From Pseudoflavonifractor sp964504285 (GTDB lineage Bacteria; Bacillota; Clostridia; Oscillospirales; Oscillospiraceae): a stretch of 64,000 bases of DNA. Every line of letters starts with the position of its first letter. Position 1 is the stretch's first letter. Below, piece by piece: positions 33,779 through 40,808 of the stretch. The stretch covers positions 62,001 through 126,000 of the forward strand of contig CAZDDZ010000001.1 in NCBI GenBank assembly GCA_964504285.1, read 5' to 3'. Position numbers and translations under genes: made by a program. A model generated the notes under the pieces. It saw only the letters and a list, made by a program, of their open reading frames with translations, ran no database searches and had not been told where the DNA came from.

Positions 33779-34894
33779 GTGAAAAAGTCTGCCGCCGTCC
33801 TGGGGATGCTGTGTCTGCTGCTTCTGTCTGCCTGCCGGATTGAGACGGCCGGAGGGGGAGGAACCGCCACGCCTACACGTCCCGTCACGCCCACGCCCCC
33901 CACAGTGGAGAGCATTACCCCGGGAATCGAGCCGGAAACGTTTCCCCCCAGCCCCGAACCTCCTGCTCCCACCGCCACCGAAGCGCCCAAATTCCTTACA
34001 GCTCAGGAGCTTATAGACCTCTCCAGTCAGTGGAGTGAAACCCACGCTGACCGATTTGCGGGGTATGAAGCATTTGCTCTTAGCAGGGCATACTGGTTTG
34101 CCGATTATGCCGCTGGAGCGGAGTATGTGGCCTACACCACTGCCGACGGGCTGGATGGCTCGGTGCAGTTTACCCCCAATCCAGACGGGGCGTTGCAGCC
34201 CCTTGACGCCGCAGCCCAACTGCTGAAACAGCCTGCCGCCGATCTGATTCTAGTAGACCGTGCCCGGGCGTTGGAGGGACTGGGACGCCGCATGGCCGCC
34301 CTAGCCCAGGAACAGATTACCGAGGCTGTTGCCTTGGACCGATTCCACCAGGCAGTGCAGGACATTCCCGCTCTGGGCGAGGATATGTGGTACTGCGTCA
34401 GCGCGGAGAACACCGGCTATATTCTCATGGCACACGAGGGGGCCTATCGGCTTCAGCGCATGGCGGCGATGCAGGCATACTCGGAAACTCCTGATTTTCA
34501 GGTGCGGGTGGTCTTTGACAAGGCGGCCGAGGCCTGCGGCTGGATTTATCTGAGCCCGCTGCCCGTGAATGCCAATGACCTGCGGGTGGAGGGAGAAACT
34601 ACCTACTATCGAGTGGAGTTCCCCGGTATTTCCTCCATGATCGAGCTGCGTGTTTACCTTAAAACCCTGTTTTCGGACGAGATTGTAGATACCCTCTTAG
34701 CGGTTGGTGTTTATAAGGAGTTTGACGGTGTGCTCTATGCCACGCAGGTTGCGGGGGGAGCTGTTTTACCTCAAGGCGCCGGAGAGGTGCTTCGTGAGAG
34801 CGATGTACGCATCGTATATCGGCTAAACGTGGATTGTGTCTACGAATTGGTGGGGGATAAGTGGGTTTTTACCGAATTCCCTGTGACAATGTAG
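33779..34894 (+). CDS. Uncharacterised lipoprotein, possibly with an IseA-like C-terminal domain
   Basis: This exported lipoprotein of about 371 residues has lipobox LLLSAC (Cys about 19), a Pro/Thr-rich linker (about 25-70: TPTRPVTPTPPTVES) and then a globular part. I do not recognise the middle. The end, YRVEFPGISSMIELRVYLKTLFSDEIVDTLL followed by short strands, recalls the IseA family, which inhibits NlpC/P60 DL-endopeptidases; this is a weak pattern match. Two GTG codons stand in a row; the second (33779) has seven bases to GGAGG and is preferred. It precedes the spoIIA operon but is cut off from it by a terminator. Confidence 0.8.
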   Translation: MKKSAAVLGMLCLLLLSACRIETAGGGGTATPTRPVTPTPPTVESITPGIEPETFPPSPEPPAPTATEAPKFLTAQELIDLSSQWSETHADRFAGYEAFALSRAYWFADYAAGAEYVAYTTADGLDGSVQFTPNPDGALQPLDAAAQLLKQPAADLILVDRARALEGLGRRMAALAQEQITEAVALDRFHQAVQDIPALGEDMWYCVSAENTGYILMAHEGAYRLQRMAAMQAYSETPDFQVRVVFDKAAEACGWIYLSPLPVNANDLRVEGETTYYRVEFPGISSMIELRVYLKTLFSDEIVDTLLAVGVYKEFDGVLYATQVAGGAVLPQGAGEVLRESDVRIVYRLNVDCVYELVGDKWVFTEFPVTM

Positions 34895-34929
34895 TCCTTT
34901 CGACAAAAACCAAACAGAATAGGCGCTAT

Positions 34930-34968
34930 AATTGCCGTATACCAAAATTTGGTATACGGCAATTTTTT
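34930..34968 (+). terminator. Terminator between the lipoprotein gene and spoIIAA
   Basis: A 17-bp near-perfect palindrome (arms GCCGTATACC and GGTATACGGC at its core) is followed by TTTTTT. It lies only about 20 bp before spoIIAA, so any spoIIA promoter upstream of it would have to read through it. A TATAAT at 34927-34932 overlaps its left arm but has no good -35. Confidence 0.75.
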
Positions 34969-34990
34969 ATGCTTTTAGGAGGGACAAGCT

Positions 34991-35296
34991 ATGGCAGTGA
35001 CCAGTACCGGGGCAGACCGAGCCCTTACCCTGTCGGTCACGGGTGAGGTAGACCACCACGGCGCGGGAGAAATCATGGCGGAGGTGGAGCGGCAGGTAGA
35101 GACTCTTTTGCCGCTGCGTATGACCCTTGACCTGGGGGGCGTGACCTTTATGGACTCGTCGGGTATCGCGGTGGTGCTCCGCTGTTACAAACGGATAGGG
35201 GAGCTGGGCGGCTCCCTTACGGTGAAGAACACCCCCGGACAGGCACTTAAGGTGCTCCGCGCCGCAGGGCTGGACCGAATGATACATTTTGAATGA
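34991..35296 (+). CDS. spoIIAA: Anti-sigma F factor antagonist
   Basis: This STAS-domain protein of 101 residues, when unphosphorylated, frees sigma-F from SpoIIAB in the forespore. The phosphorylation loop is GGVTFMDSSGIAVVLRCYK, with the regulatory serine near residue 57. AGGAGGGACAAGCT precedes the ATG. It is the first of three genes in the conserved order spoIIAA-spoIIAB-sigF. The length is close to other SpoIIAA proteins (about 110-117) and all core elements are present. Confidence 0.95.
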   Translation: MAVTSTGADRALTLSVTGEVDHHGAGEIMAEVERQVETLLPLRMTLDLGGVTFMDSSGIAVVLRCYKRIGELGGSLTVKNTPGQALKVLRAAGLDRMIHFE

Positions 35297-35340
35297 GGAA
35301 GCGGCCCCCTGGTCGGGCCGCTCATAAAGGAGGATTACAT

Positions 35341-35781
35341 ATGAAACCAATGAATGAAACCACCATTACCCTCGTCAGTCGTTCGGCCAACGAGGGCTTT
35401 GCCCGCACGGCGGCAGCCTGCTTTATCGCTCAGCTTGACCCCACGTTGGACGAAATAAACGACATTAAAACCGCTGTCTCCGAGGCGGTGACAAACTGTA
35501 TCGTTCATGCCTACCCTAATATCCTGGGTAAAATTACTCTAAAACTGCGCCTTTTCGAGGACAATACAGTGGAAATTGTTGTGAAGGATTGGGGCGTGGG
35601 TATTCCGGATGTGGACAAGGCCAGGGAGCCTCTCTTTACCACCGGGGATGCCGCCCGCTCCGGCATGGGCTTTACCATTATGGAGAGCTTTATGGATGGA
35701 TTGAAGGTGCGCTCTCTCCCCGGCAAGGGAACCACCGTCTCCATGCGCAAGCGCATTTCGCGCCGGATGGGCGCGGTGTAA
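35341..35781 (+). CDS. spoIIAB: Anti-sigma F factor / serine kinase
   Basis: This GHKL-type kinase of 146 residues holds sigma-F inactive and phosphorylates SpoIIAA. The N-box DIKTAVSEAVTNCIVHAY, G1 DWGVGIPDVDKAREPLFTT and G2 RSGMGFTIMESFMD regions are complete. An in-frame ATG at 35293 overlaps the end of spoIIAA, but AAGGAGGATTACAT directly precedes the ATG at 35341, and the protein there starts with the family's MKPMNETTITLVSRSANEGFAR. It is followed by sigF after 2 bp. Confidence 0.95.
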   Translation: MKPMNETTITLVSRSANEGFARTAAACFIAQLDPTLDEINDIKTAVSEAVTNCIVHAYPNILGKITLKLRLFEDNTVEIVVKDWGVGIPDVDKAREPLFTTGDAARSGMGFTIMESFMDGLKVRSLPGKGTTVSMRKRISRRMGAV

Positions 35782-35783
35782 GC

Positions 35784-36494
35784 ATGACGGATACACTGAC
35801 GCTGTTAGAGGCGGCCAGGGAAGGGGACAACGATGCTTGCGCCCGGGTCATTGAGGAAAACACCGGACTGGTCTGGAGTATTGTCCGCCGGTATTACGGC
35901 AGGGGTGTAGACCCCGACGACCTGTATCAGTTGGGCTGCTTGGGGCTTCTCAAGGCGGTGCGCGGCTTCGACCCGGTTTTTGGCTGCCAGTTTTCTACCT
36001 ACGCCGTACCCAAAATCGCAGGAGAAATCCGCCGATTTCTTCGGGATGATGGGGCGGTGAAGGTAAGCCGTGGAGTAAAGGAGCGGGCGGTGAGTATCCG
36101 CATGGCCCGAGACCGCTTGCAGGCCTGCCTGGGGCGGGAGCCAACTCTGAGTGAGCTCTCTAACGAGACTGGTTTAGAGCCGGAGGATATTGCTGCTACC
36201 GAGACTGCCGCCGGACCGGTGGCTTCCCTCCAAATGGAGACGGGGGATGGCCTTACGCTGGAGAGCGTATTAGGCACCGACGGTATTGAGGACGGTATCA
36301 TAGAGCAGGTAGCGCTCCGGGGGGCGGTAGACAGCTTGCCCGAGCGTGAACGGACAGTGGTATTCCTGCGCTACTTTAAAAACCTCACCCAGGACCGTGC
36401 CGCCCGTGTGATGGGAGTCAGCCAGGTGCAGGTCTCCCGAATTGAGAAAAAGGCCATGGAACGTCTGAGGAGATTGCTGGAGGAGCAGGAGTAG
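35784..36494 (+). CDS. sigF: RNA polymerase sigma-F factor (forespore)
   Basis: This sporulation sigma factor of 236 residues has region 2 (about 30-95: DPDDLYQLGCLGLLKAVRGFDPVFGCQFSTYAVPKIAGEIRRFLRDDG), region 3 (about 110-160) and region 4 (about 185-233, with LTQDRAARVMGVSQVQVSRIEKKAMERL as the -35 recognition helix). It starts at the ATG 2 bp after spoIIAB; the frame extends further upstream only inside spoIIAB. Its activity would switch on forespore genes such as spoIIR, which is in this window. Confidence 0.95.
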   Translation: MTDTLTLLEAAREGDNDACARVIEENTGLVWSIVRRYYGRGVDPDDLYQLGCLGLLKAVRGFDPVFGCQFSTYAVPKIAGEIRRFLRDDGAVKVSRGVKERAVSIRMARDRLQACLGREPTLSELSNETGLEPEDIAATETAAGPVASLQMETGDGLTLESVLGTDGIEDGIIEQVALRGAVDSLPERERTVVFLRYFKNLTQDRAARVMGVSQVQVSRIEKKAMERLRRLLEEQE

Positions 36495-36566
36495 GAAACG
36501 CTGCTCTAAGCATTCACATTTTCTTGTTTTCGTAATTACAAGCGCTGCTGCGCGCACAAATACCCA

Positions 36567-36595
36567 TGGACAAACCCCCTAAGCTACCGTATAAT
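36567..36595 (+). promoter_or_regulatory. Promoter of the glycosyltransferase gene
   Basis: TGGACA (36567-36572), a 17-bp spacer and a perfect TATAAT (36590-36595), about 22 bp before the start codon. Confidence 0.75.
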
Positions 36596-36616
36596 GGGGG
36601 ACAATGAGGTGAGCGT

Positions 36617-37564
36617 ATGAATGATACACTTTATATCGTCGTCCCCTGCTATAATGAAGAGGAGGTTCTTCCCGAAACCGCCAAACGGCTGAAAGCCAAG
36701 CTGGAAGGCCTGATGGAGTCTGGAAAGATCTCTGAGAACAGTAAGATTATGTTTGTTAACGATGGTTCTAAGGATGAGACCTGGCCTATGATTGCCGCCC
36801 TTCATAAGGAGAATAAGCTTTTTTCAGGTGTAAATCTTACCCGCAACCGTGGACATCAAAATGCCCTGCTGGCAGGGCTGATGACCGCTAGGGAGAAGGC
36901 TGATATGGTCATCTCCATGGATGCCGACCTTCAGGATGACATTGACGCGGTGGATGCCATGGTGGACAAGTTCCATGCAGGCTGCGACATTGTCTACGGT
37001 GTGCGCTCCTCCCGGAAGAAGGATACCTTCTTTAAGCGCTTTACCGCCGAGGGCTTTTACCGCTTTATGAGCTTTATGGGAGCCGACACGGTTTTTAACC
37101 ATGCCGACTATCGGCTTATGTCTAAGCGCGCCCTGAATGGGCTGGCCGAATTTAAGGAGGTCAACCTCTTTCTTCGGGGTATTGTGCCAATGATCGGTTA
37201 TACCACCGCTACCGTGGAGTATGAGCGGGGAGAGCGGTTCGCGGGGGAGAGTAAGTACCCCCTGAAAAAGATGATTTCCTTCGCTATGGAGGGTATCACC
37301 AGCTTGTCTACCAAACCCATTCGCTATATCACGGGTCTGGGCTTTCTGATTTTCGTTGTCTCTGTGCTGATGCTGATTTACTCTGTTGTCCGCTGGGCCA
37401 CCGGCGGCACCATCATTGGCTGGGCCAGTGTCATCTGCTCGGTCTGGGCCATCGGCGGACTGATTCTCCTGTCTCTGGGGGTTATTGGTGAATATATCGG
37501 CAAAATTTATCTGGAGACGAAGGAACGCCCCCGCTTCCTTATTAAGGACCTGCTGGACGACTAG
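36617..37564 (+). CDS. Family 2 glycosyltransferase (polyprenyl-phosphate sugar transferase type)
   Basis: This 315-residue enzyme has a cytosolic GT-A domain (1-230) and two C-terminal membrane helices (about 235-257 and 270-292). VVPCYNEEEVLPETAKRL opens the fold, FVNDGSKDETW and MDADLQDD are the nucleotide-sugar and metal motifs, and FAGESKYPLKKMISFAMEG precedes the membrane part. This is the DPM1/GtrB/YkoT layout, which loads a sugar on undecaprenyl phosphate for cell-envelope use. The sugar is unknown. The stop TAG is the end of a family C repeat element. Confidence 0.92.
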   Translation: MNDTLYIVVPCYNEEEVLPETAKRLKAKLEGLMESGKISENSKIMFVNDGSKDETWPMIAALHKENKLFSGVNLTRNRGHQNALLAGLMTAREKADMVISMDADLQDDIDAVDAMVDKFHAGCDIVYGVRSSRKKDTFFKRFTAEGFYRFMSFMGADTVFNHADYRLMSKRALNGLAEFKEVNLFLRGIVPMIGYTTATVEYERGERFAGESKYPLKKMISFAMEGITSLSTKPIRYITGLGFLIFVVSVLMLIYSVVRWATGGTIIGWASVICSVWAIGGLILLSLGVIGEYIGKIYLETKERPRFLIKDLLDD

Positions 37565-37722
37565 AGCGTTTCTGAAAAGTCCATGCATCCGTTCTTTTGA
37601 CAAAAATTTCGCCATGCCGCGCCGTTTTTTCTTGAAATCCGCCCAGGATTTCTGTGGAAAAATGGCTTGCCTGGCACAATTTTTGTTCAAAATTCCGGAC
37701 ACAGCGACTTTCAGAAACGCTC
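37562..37722 (+). mobile_element. Short inverted-repeat element, family C
   Basis: This is about 160 bp of non-coding DNA with inverted ends GAGCGTTTCTGAAA (37564-37577) and its perfect complement (37709-37722). The centre has TTTTTC (37626-37631) with GAAAAA (37657-37662) and AAATCC (37635-37640) with GGATTT (37646-37651) around GCCCA. TGGCTTGCC at 37663-37671 is the complement of GGCAAGCCA in family A (25177-25185) at the same place next to the stem. It begins with the glycosyltransferase stop codon and precedes that gene's terminator. Confidence 0.85.
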
Positions 37723-37726
37723 AAAT

Positions 37727-37757
37727 AAAAAGGGGTGGAGAAATCCAGCCCTTTTTT
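37727..37757 (+). terminator. Terminator downstream of the glycosyltransferase gene and its repeat element
   Basis: AAAAGGGG and TGGA pair with TCCA and CCCTTTT around a GAAA loop, ending in a run of T. The repeat element lies between this terminator and the gene it serves. Confidence 0.75.
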
Positions 37758-37863
37758 ATCATACGGACATAACGTGCACCGCAGCATGGCTACCCCAGCT
37801 TGCGTGAAAAATAGGCGGTGGAGCCTCTTTGATTAAGTTCCCATTAAAACTGAATGGTTCCTC

Positions 37864-37892
37864 TTGCGCACGGGATAAAAAAGGGATAAAAT
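37864..37892 (+). promoter_or_regulatory. Promoter of the small Cys-tailed protein gene
   Basis: TTGCGC (37864-37869), a 17-bp spacer and TAAAAT (37887-37892), 59 bp before the start codon. Confidence 0.55.
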
Positions 37893-37951
37893 GTAGCCAG
37901 AACAAGGAAGCGCCTGCCCCAAAAGGGGCTGATGAAAGGGAGGAAATAAAA

Positions 37952-38332
37952 ATGGCATTTTTTGACGAACTAAAGGACAAGGCAATAGATCTGGGCCGTG
38001 CCGGTGTCGCTAAAAGTAAGCAAATTGCTGAGATTGCCAAGCTCAACCTGGCCAACTCCGCCGAGGAGGACGCCGTGAAGAAGGCATACGTTGAAATCGG
38101 AAAGCTTTACTACGCAGAGCGCGGTATGGCGCCTGAAACCGCCTACGCCGCACTTTGTGAGAAAATTACCGCCGCCAAGACCACGATTGAGGAGAACAAG
38201 GCTCGTATTGCTGACCTCAAGGTTGAAGCTGATGTAAAGGATGCTGACATTCCCACGGTCATGACCGACATTCCTGCCGAGGAGCACTGTGATTGCGGCT
38301 GCTGCTGTGCCGACCATACGGAAGAAGAATAA
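37952..38332 (+). CDS. Small uncharacterised protein with C-terminal Cys/Asp/Glu tail
   Basis: I do not recognise this 126-residue protein by name. The N-terminal part (FFDELKDKAIDLGRAGVAKSKQIAEIAKLNLANSAEE) and a second helix pair predict an amphipathic helical bundle. The end, HCDCGCCCADHTEEE, holds five cysteines in nine residues and may bind metal. GGGAGG precedes the ATG, and it has its own promoter and terminator, so it is a single-gene unit. The N-terminus resembles small zinc-ribbon-containing or YtxH-like proteins of Clostridia, which is only a composition-level likeness. Confidence 0.8.
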   Translation: MAFFDELKDKAIDLGRAGVAKSKQIAEIAKLNLANSAEEDAVKKAYVEIGKLYYAERGMAPETAYAALCEKITAAKTTIEENKARIADLKVEADVKDADIPTVMTDIPAEEHCDCGCCCADHTEEE

Positions 38333-38343
38333 TCGTACATCAT

Positions 38344-38379
38344 AAAACCCCCTCCGCCTACACAGGTGGAGGGGGTTTT
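38344..38379. terminator. Bidirectional terminator between convergent small genes
   Basis: AAAACCCCCTCC (38344-38355) pairs with GGAGGGGGTTTT (38368-38379). It serves the small Cys-tailed protein gene on the plus strand and the DUF3842 gene on the minus strand. Confidence 0.85.
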
Positions 38380-38400
38380 GCTACGTGACAAGGAAGACGG

Positions 38401-38835
38401 TTATTCTGCGGTTAGCCGTGTGACTTCTTCACCAACCAGCTCCATGGCCCTCTCCAGATACTTGGTAACCGGTACGCTTTCGGTGGGAATGCGAATTCCG
38501 CACCGCTCCATGGGAATGAGTATTTTCAGTGCGCTGCTCTCTCCCACAGACCGGGCCATGGCCGGGGTAATCTCTCCCAGCAGACCGCCCGAGGCCAAAA
38601 TGGTCACCACGCCCAGTATCATATGAGCTTTAGCCGCGTTTACCGTAATGGCGTTTTCGCCTGTGGCGCCGTCGTCGGCCCCGGCCTTGAGCATACGGCC
38701 GGTCGCCTCGCTGTTGGTGCCCAGGGCCCGCACATGCAAATCGGGATAATTTTTCTTTAGTTTCTCGACCAGACTTTTGCCGATGCCGCCGCCCAGTCCG
38801 TCTATGACGGTTACAATAATATCATTCTTTTTCAT
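38401..38835 (-). CDS. DUF3842 family protein
   Basis: This 144-residue protein has a glycine-rich nucleotide-binding-like start (IIVTVIDGLGGGIGKSLVEKLKKNYPDLHVRALGTNSEATGRMLKAGADDGATGENA), which matches DUF3842 as I remember it: a small Rossmann-like fold of unknown role in Clostridia. ITVNAAKAHMILGVVTILASGGLLGEITPAMA is the conserved middle. No membrane segment is seen. It is a single gene, convergent with the small Cys-tailed gene and divergent from the next unit. The function is unknown. Confidence 0.82.
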   Translation of the reverse strand: MKKNDIIVTVIDGLGGGIGKSLVEKLKKNYPDLHVRALGTNSEATGRMLKAGADDGATGENAITVNAAKAHMILGVVTILASGGLLGEITPAMARSVGESSALKILIPMERCGIRIPTESVPVTKYLERAMELVGEEVTRLTAE

Positions 38836-38986
38836 ACCATACGCTCCTACCGAATTTACCTGATTCTGCCTTTCAAGGCCATTTTACAGGAAAGAAGATA
38901 AAAAGGCAAACTTATTTTTTGAAAATGGCCGTTCGTCATTTTGATTAACATAATTTTCTTTGTCAGGATTTTCCCCTTCTAAAAAT

Positions 38987-39015
38987 TTGACAGGAGGGAA
39001 ACAATGTGTTACAAT
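38987..39015 (+). promoter_or_regulatory. Strong promoter of the 96-residue protein and NlpC/P60 genes
   Basis: A perfect TTGACA (38987-38992), a 17-bp spacer and TACAAT (39010-39015), about 40 bp before the first gene. Confidence 0.85.
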
Positions 39016-39055
39016 TTGGTTACAGTTTAAAACTTGGAATTATAAGGAGGATCTT

Positions 39056-39346
39056 ATGGCACAGGAAAATATGCCGCTTGAGTATAAAGGGCACCCGCTT
39101 CGCCGCAAGGATAACCTGATTTATTACGGCAGCATGGCCGATAAATACATTATTATGCTCCAAATTTTAGAGACTCAAAAGCAGGGAGATATGGATGTGG
39201 CTACTAAGGTAGCTGTTCAGCTCCAGCTTACCGACCCCGATCTGAAGAGCCGGGATCGTGTGGTCAAGAAGTCCGAAAAGGATAGTCTTTACAATGCTAT
39301 GGACGTGGCGGCTGTTTGGCTGGAGCGCGCCCTTTCCGGGAAGTAA
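39056..39346 (+). CDS. Small conserved protein of unknown function
   Basis: This 96-residue soluble protein (MAQENMPLEYKGHPLRRKDNLIYYGSMADKYIIMLQILE...) has no family I can name. The start has a perfect AAGGAGG eight bases upstream; the frame continues upstream but without a ribosome site. The middle and end are helical and charged (KSRDRVVKKSEKDSLYNAMDVAAVWLERALSGK). It shares a strong promoter with the SH3-NlpC/P60 gene 35 bp downstream, so it may be linked to cell-wall work. No catalytic motif is visible. Confidence 0.8.
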   Translation: MAQENMPLEYKGHPLRRKDNLIYYGSMADKYIIMLQILETQKQGDMDVATKVAVQLQLTDPDLKSRDRVVKKSEKDSLYNAMDVAAVWLERALSGK

Positions 39347-39381
39347 ATTCACTTATTTTTATAAAACGGAGGTCGCCACCG

Positions 39382-40293
39382 ATGATAAAGTCCGCCAAAC
39401 TTTTGCGCGTCGCTGTACTGGGCGTCGCCCTCTCGTCTGTATTTGTACTGGGTGCCGCCGCCGCCAGCTATGGCGCGGGCACCGTGACCGCCGACGCACT
39501 CCGTCTCCGCGAGAGTGCCGGTACCGAAGCCACTGTTCTTGCCACCGCCGTCAAGGATGAAAATGTCATTGTTTTGGAAGATGCCGGGAACGGCTGGTAC
39601 AAGGTTGACTACAAAACGGTTGTTGGCTATATGTCTGGCGAGTTTTTGAACATTCAGACCCAGGCCGACGTGAAAATTGGCTATGGTATGGTAAAAACCG
39701 AGGGATCCACCCTAAACATGCGCAGCGGTGCAGGCACCAACTTTGAAAAGGTTGCCGTTTTGAATAACGGCACCGTGGTAGACATCGTAGGTGTAGATAA
39801 CGGTTGGTATAAGGTCTCTCACAACGGCACAACCGGTTTTGTTAGTAGCGACTATATGATTACCGTTAAGGACTCCGGCAGCTCACGCGGCGACGACACT
39901 GTGGCTGCCTCTGATTCCAGCTTGGGTCAGCAGATTGTAGATTACGCCAATAATTTTATGGGCGTTAAGTATGTCTGGGGCGGCAACGGCCCCAACAGCT
40001 TTGACTGCTCTGGCTTTACCAAGTATGTGTACGCCCACTTCGGGTACACCCTTAACCGTACCGCCACTGATCAGCTCTCCAACGGCACACGGGTATCCAG
40101 CTCCAGCGACCTTCAGCCCGGCGATCTGATTTTCTTTAACAATGGCCGCACCTCCAAGCCTGTTTCCCATGTTGGTATCTACATCGGCGGTGGGCAGTTT
40201 ATCCACGCCTCCACCAATTCGTACAAGGTGCAGATTGACGACCTTTCCGGCTATTATGGCCGTACATATGTTGGCGGGCGCCACGTCATCTAA
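39382..40293 (+). CDS. Secreted SH3-SH3-NlpC/P60 endopeptidase
   Basis: This peptidoglycan DL-endopeptidase of 303 residues has a signal peptide (about 1-29), two bacterial SH3 domains (about 35-95 and 100-160; ALRLRESAGTEATVL and TLNMRSGAGTNFEKV are the repeat starts), a short Ser/Asp linker and an NlpC/P60 domain (about 180-303). The catalytic Cys209 lies in SFDCSGFTKY, the first His in PVSHVGIYIG, and the third residue in FIHAS. It acts outside the cell on stem peptides. It is probably cotranscribed with the 96-residue gene, and a strong terminator follows. Confidence 0.95.
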   Translation: MIKSAKLLRVAVLGVALSSVFVLGAAAASYGAGTVTADALRLRESAGTEATVLATAVKDENVIVLEDAGNGWYKVDYKTVVGYMSGEFLNIQTQADVKIGYGMVKTEGSTLNMRSGAGTNFEKVAVLNNGTVVDIVGVDNGWYKVSHNGTTGFVSSDYMITVKDSGSSRGDDTVAASDSSLGQQIVDYANNFMGVKYVWGGNGPNSFDCSGFTKYVYAHFGYTLNRTATDQLSNGTRVSSSSDLQPGDLIFFNNGRTSKPVSHVGIYIGGGQFIHASTNSYKVQIDDLSGYYGRTYVGGRHVI

Positions 40294-40314
40294 CATAAAA
40301 TATTTATTGTTTGC

Positions 40315-40349
40315 AAAAACGCGGACGGCAATTTGCCGTCCGCGTTTTT
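40315..40349. terminator. Terminator after the NlpC/P60 gene
   Basis: Two 17-bp arms (AAAAACGCGGACGGC and its complement at the ends) form a near-perfect palindrome ending in TTTTT at 40345-40349; it isolates the rpoB promoter from upstream transcription. Confidence 0.85.
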
Positions 40350-40531
40350 ACGTAAAAGACCGCGTAGTATAGCCGTGCGTAAAAAGGGGGGCAGCCTAAA
40401 AAGGCCGACTGCGTAAAAACCGGGCTATAAAAGAGGGGAGCAGGGCGGTGAGCAAAAATGAAACTGGTAAACAGACGCACCTTAAAAAATAAAAAAATCT
40501 GGATTTCTCCAGACTGAATGCATAAAAATAA
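40350..40531 (+). other. Intergenic region upstream of the rpoB promoter
   Basis: No gene is supported. TGCGTAAAAA occurs twice, and TATAGCC/GGCTATA could pair around that repeat. A small hairpin TCTGGA/TCCAGA lies at about 40498-40513. Nothing else is recognised. Confidence 0.4.
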
Positions 40532-40560
40532 TTGACTTTGGTGTATACCCATGGTATACT
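40532..40560 (+). promoter_or_regulatory. rpoB-rpoC promoter with an internal palindrome
   Basis: TTGACT (40532-40537), a 17-bp spacer and TATACT (40555-40560). A perfect inverted repeat, GTATACC-CAT-GGTATAC (40543-40559), fills the spacer and most of the -10, and looks like an operator. Transcription should start near 40567, giving a leader of about 240 nt. Confidence 0.8.
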
Positions 40561-40566
40561 TAAATG

Positions 40567-40808
40567 CTTTCACATGTCAATTGGGCAACTTCGACTTTTT
40601 CCCCATCTTGGGTAAAGCATACCATGGGGGGGCAAAAAGCGCAATAGGGAAGTCGGACAAAGTGCCAACATGCCCGTGCGTATCGAAGTTAAAGCGCAAC
40701 ACCCAATTGTGAGATTTGACGAATGGAAACCGGGAAAAGCGGCGGAAACCAGGCCTGAATAGGCATGGGACCAGCCGCGGCAAGAGAAAACGAGGTGTTA
40801 TTTCTACG
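40567..40808 (+). other. Long structured leader of rpoB
   Basis: This is a non-coding leader. CAATTGGG (40578-40585) and AACTTCGA (40587-40594) can pair with CCCAATTG (40702-40709) and TCGAAGTT (40683-40690), closing a region of about 90 nt. Inside, CCCCAT and GGTA pair with TACC and ATGGGG. The start codon region follows at 40809. This may be an RNA-level control of RNA polymerase synthesis. A TTG-started extension of rpoB through its last 93 bases is possible in frame but improbable. Confidence 0.5.

Noticed and set aside
35589..35783. Upstream extension of SigF
   Set aside because: It lies wholly inside spoIIAB in another frame; the ATG at 35784 fits the family.
40716..40808. TTG-started basic extension of RpoB
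   Set aside because: It has no ribosome site, overlaps the folded leader and is unlike other RpoB N-termini.
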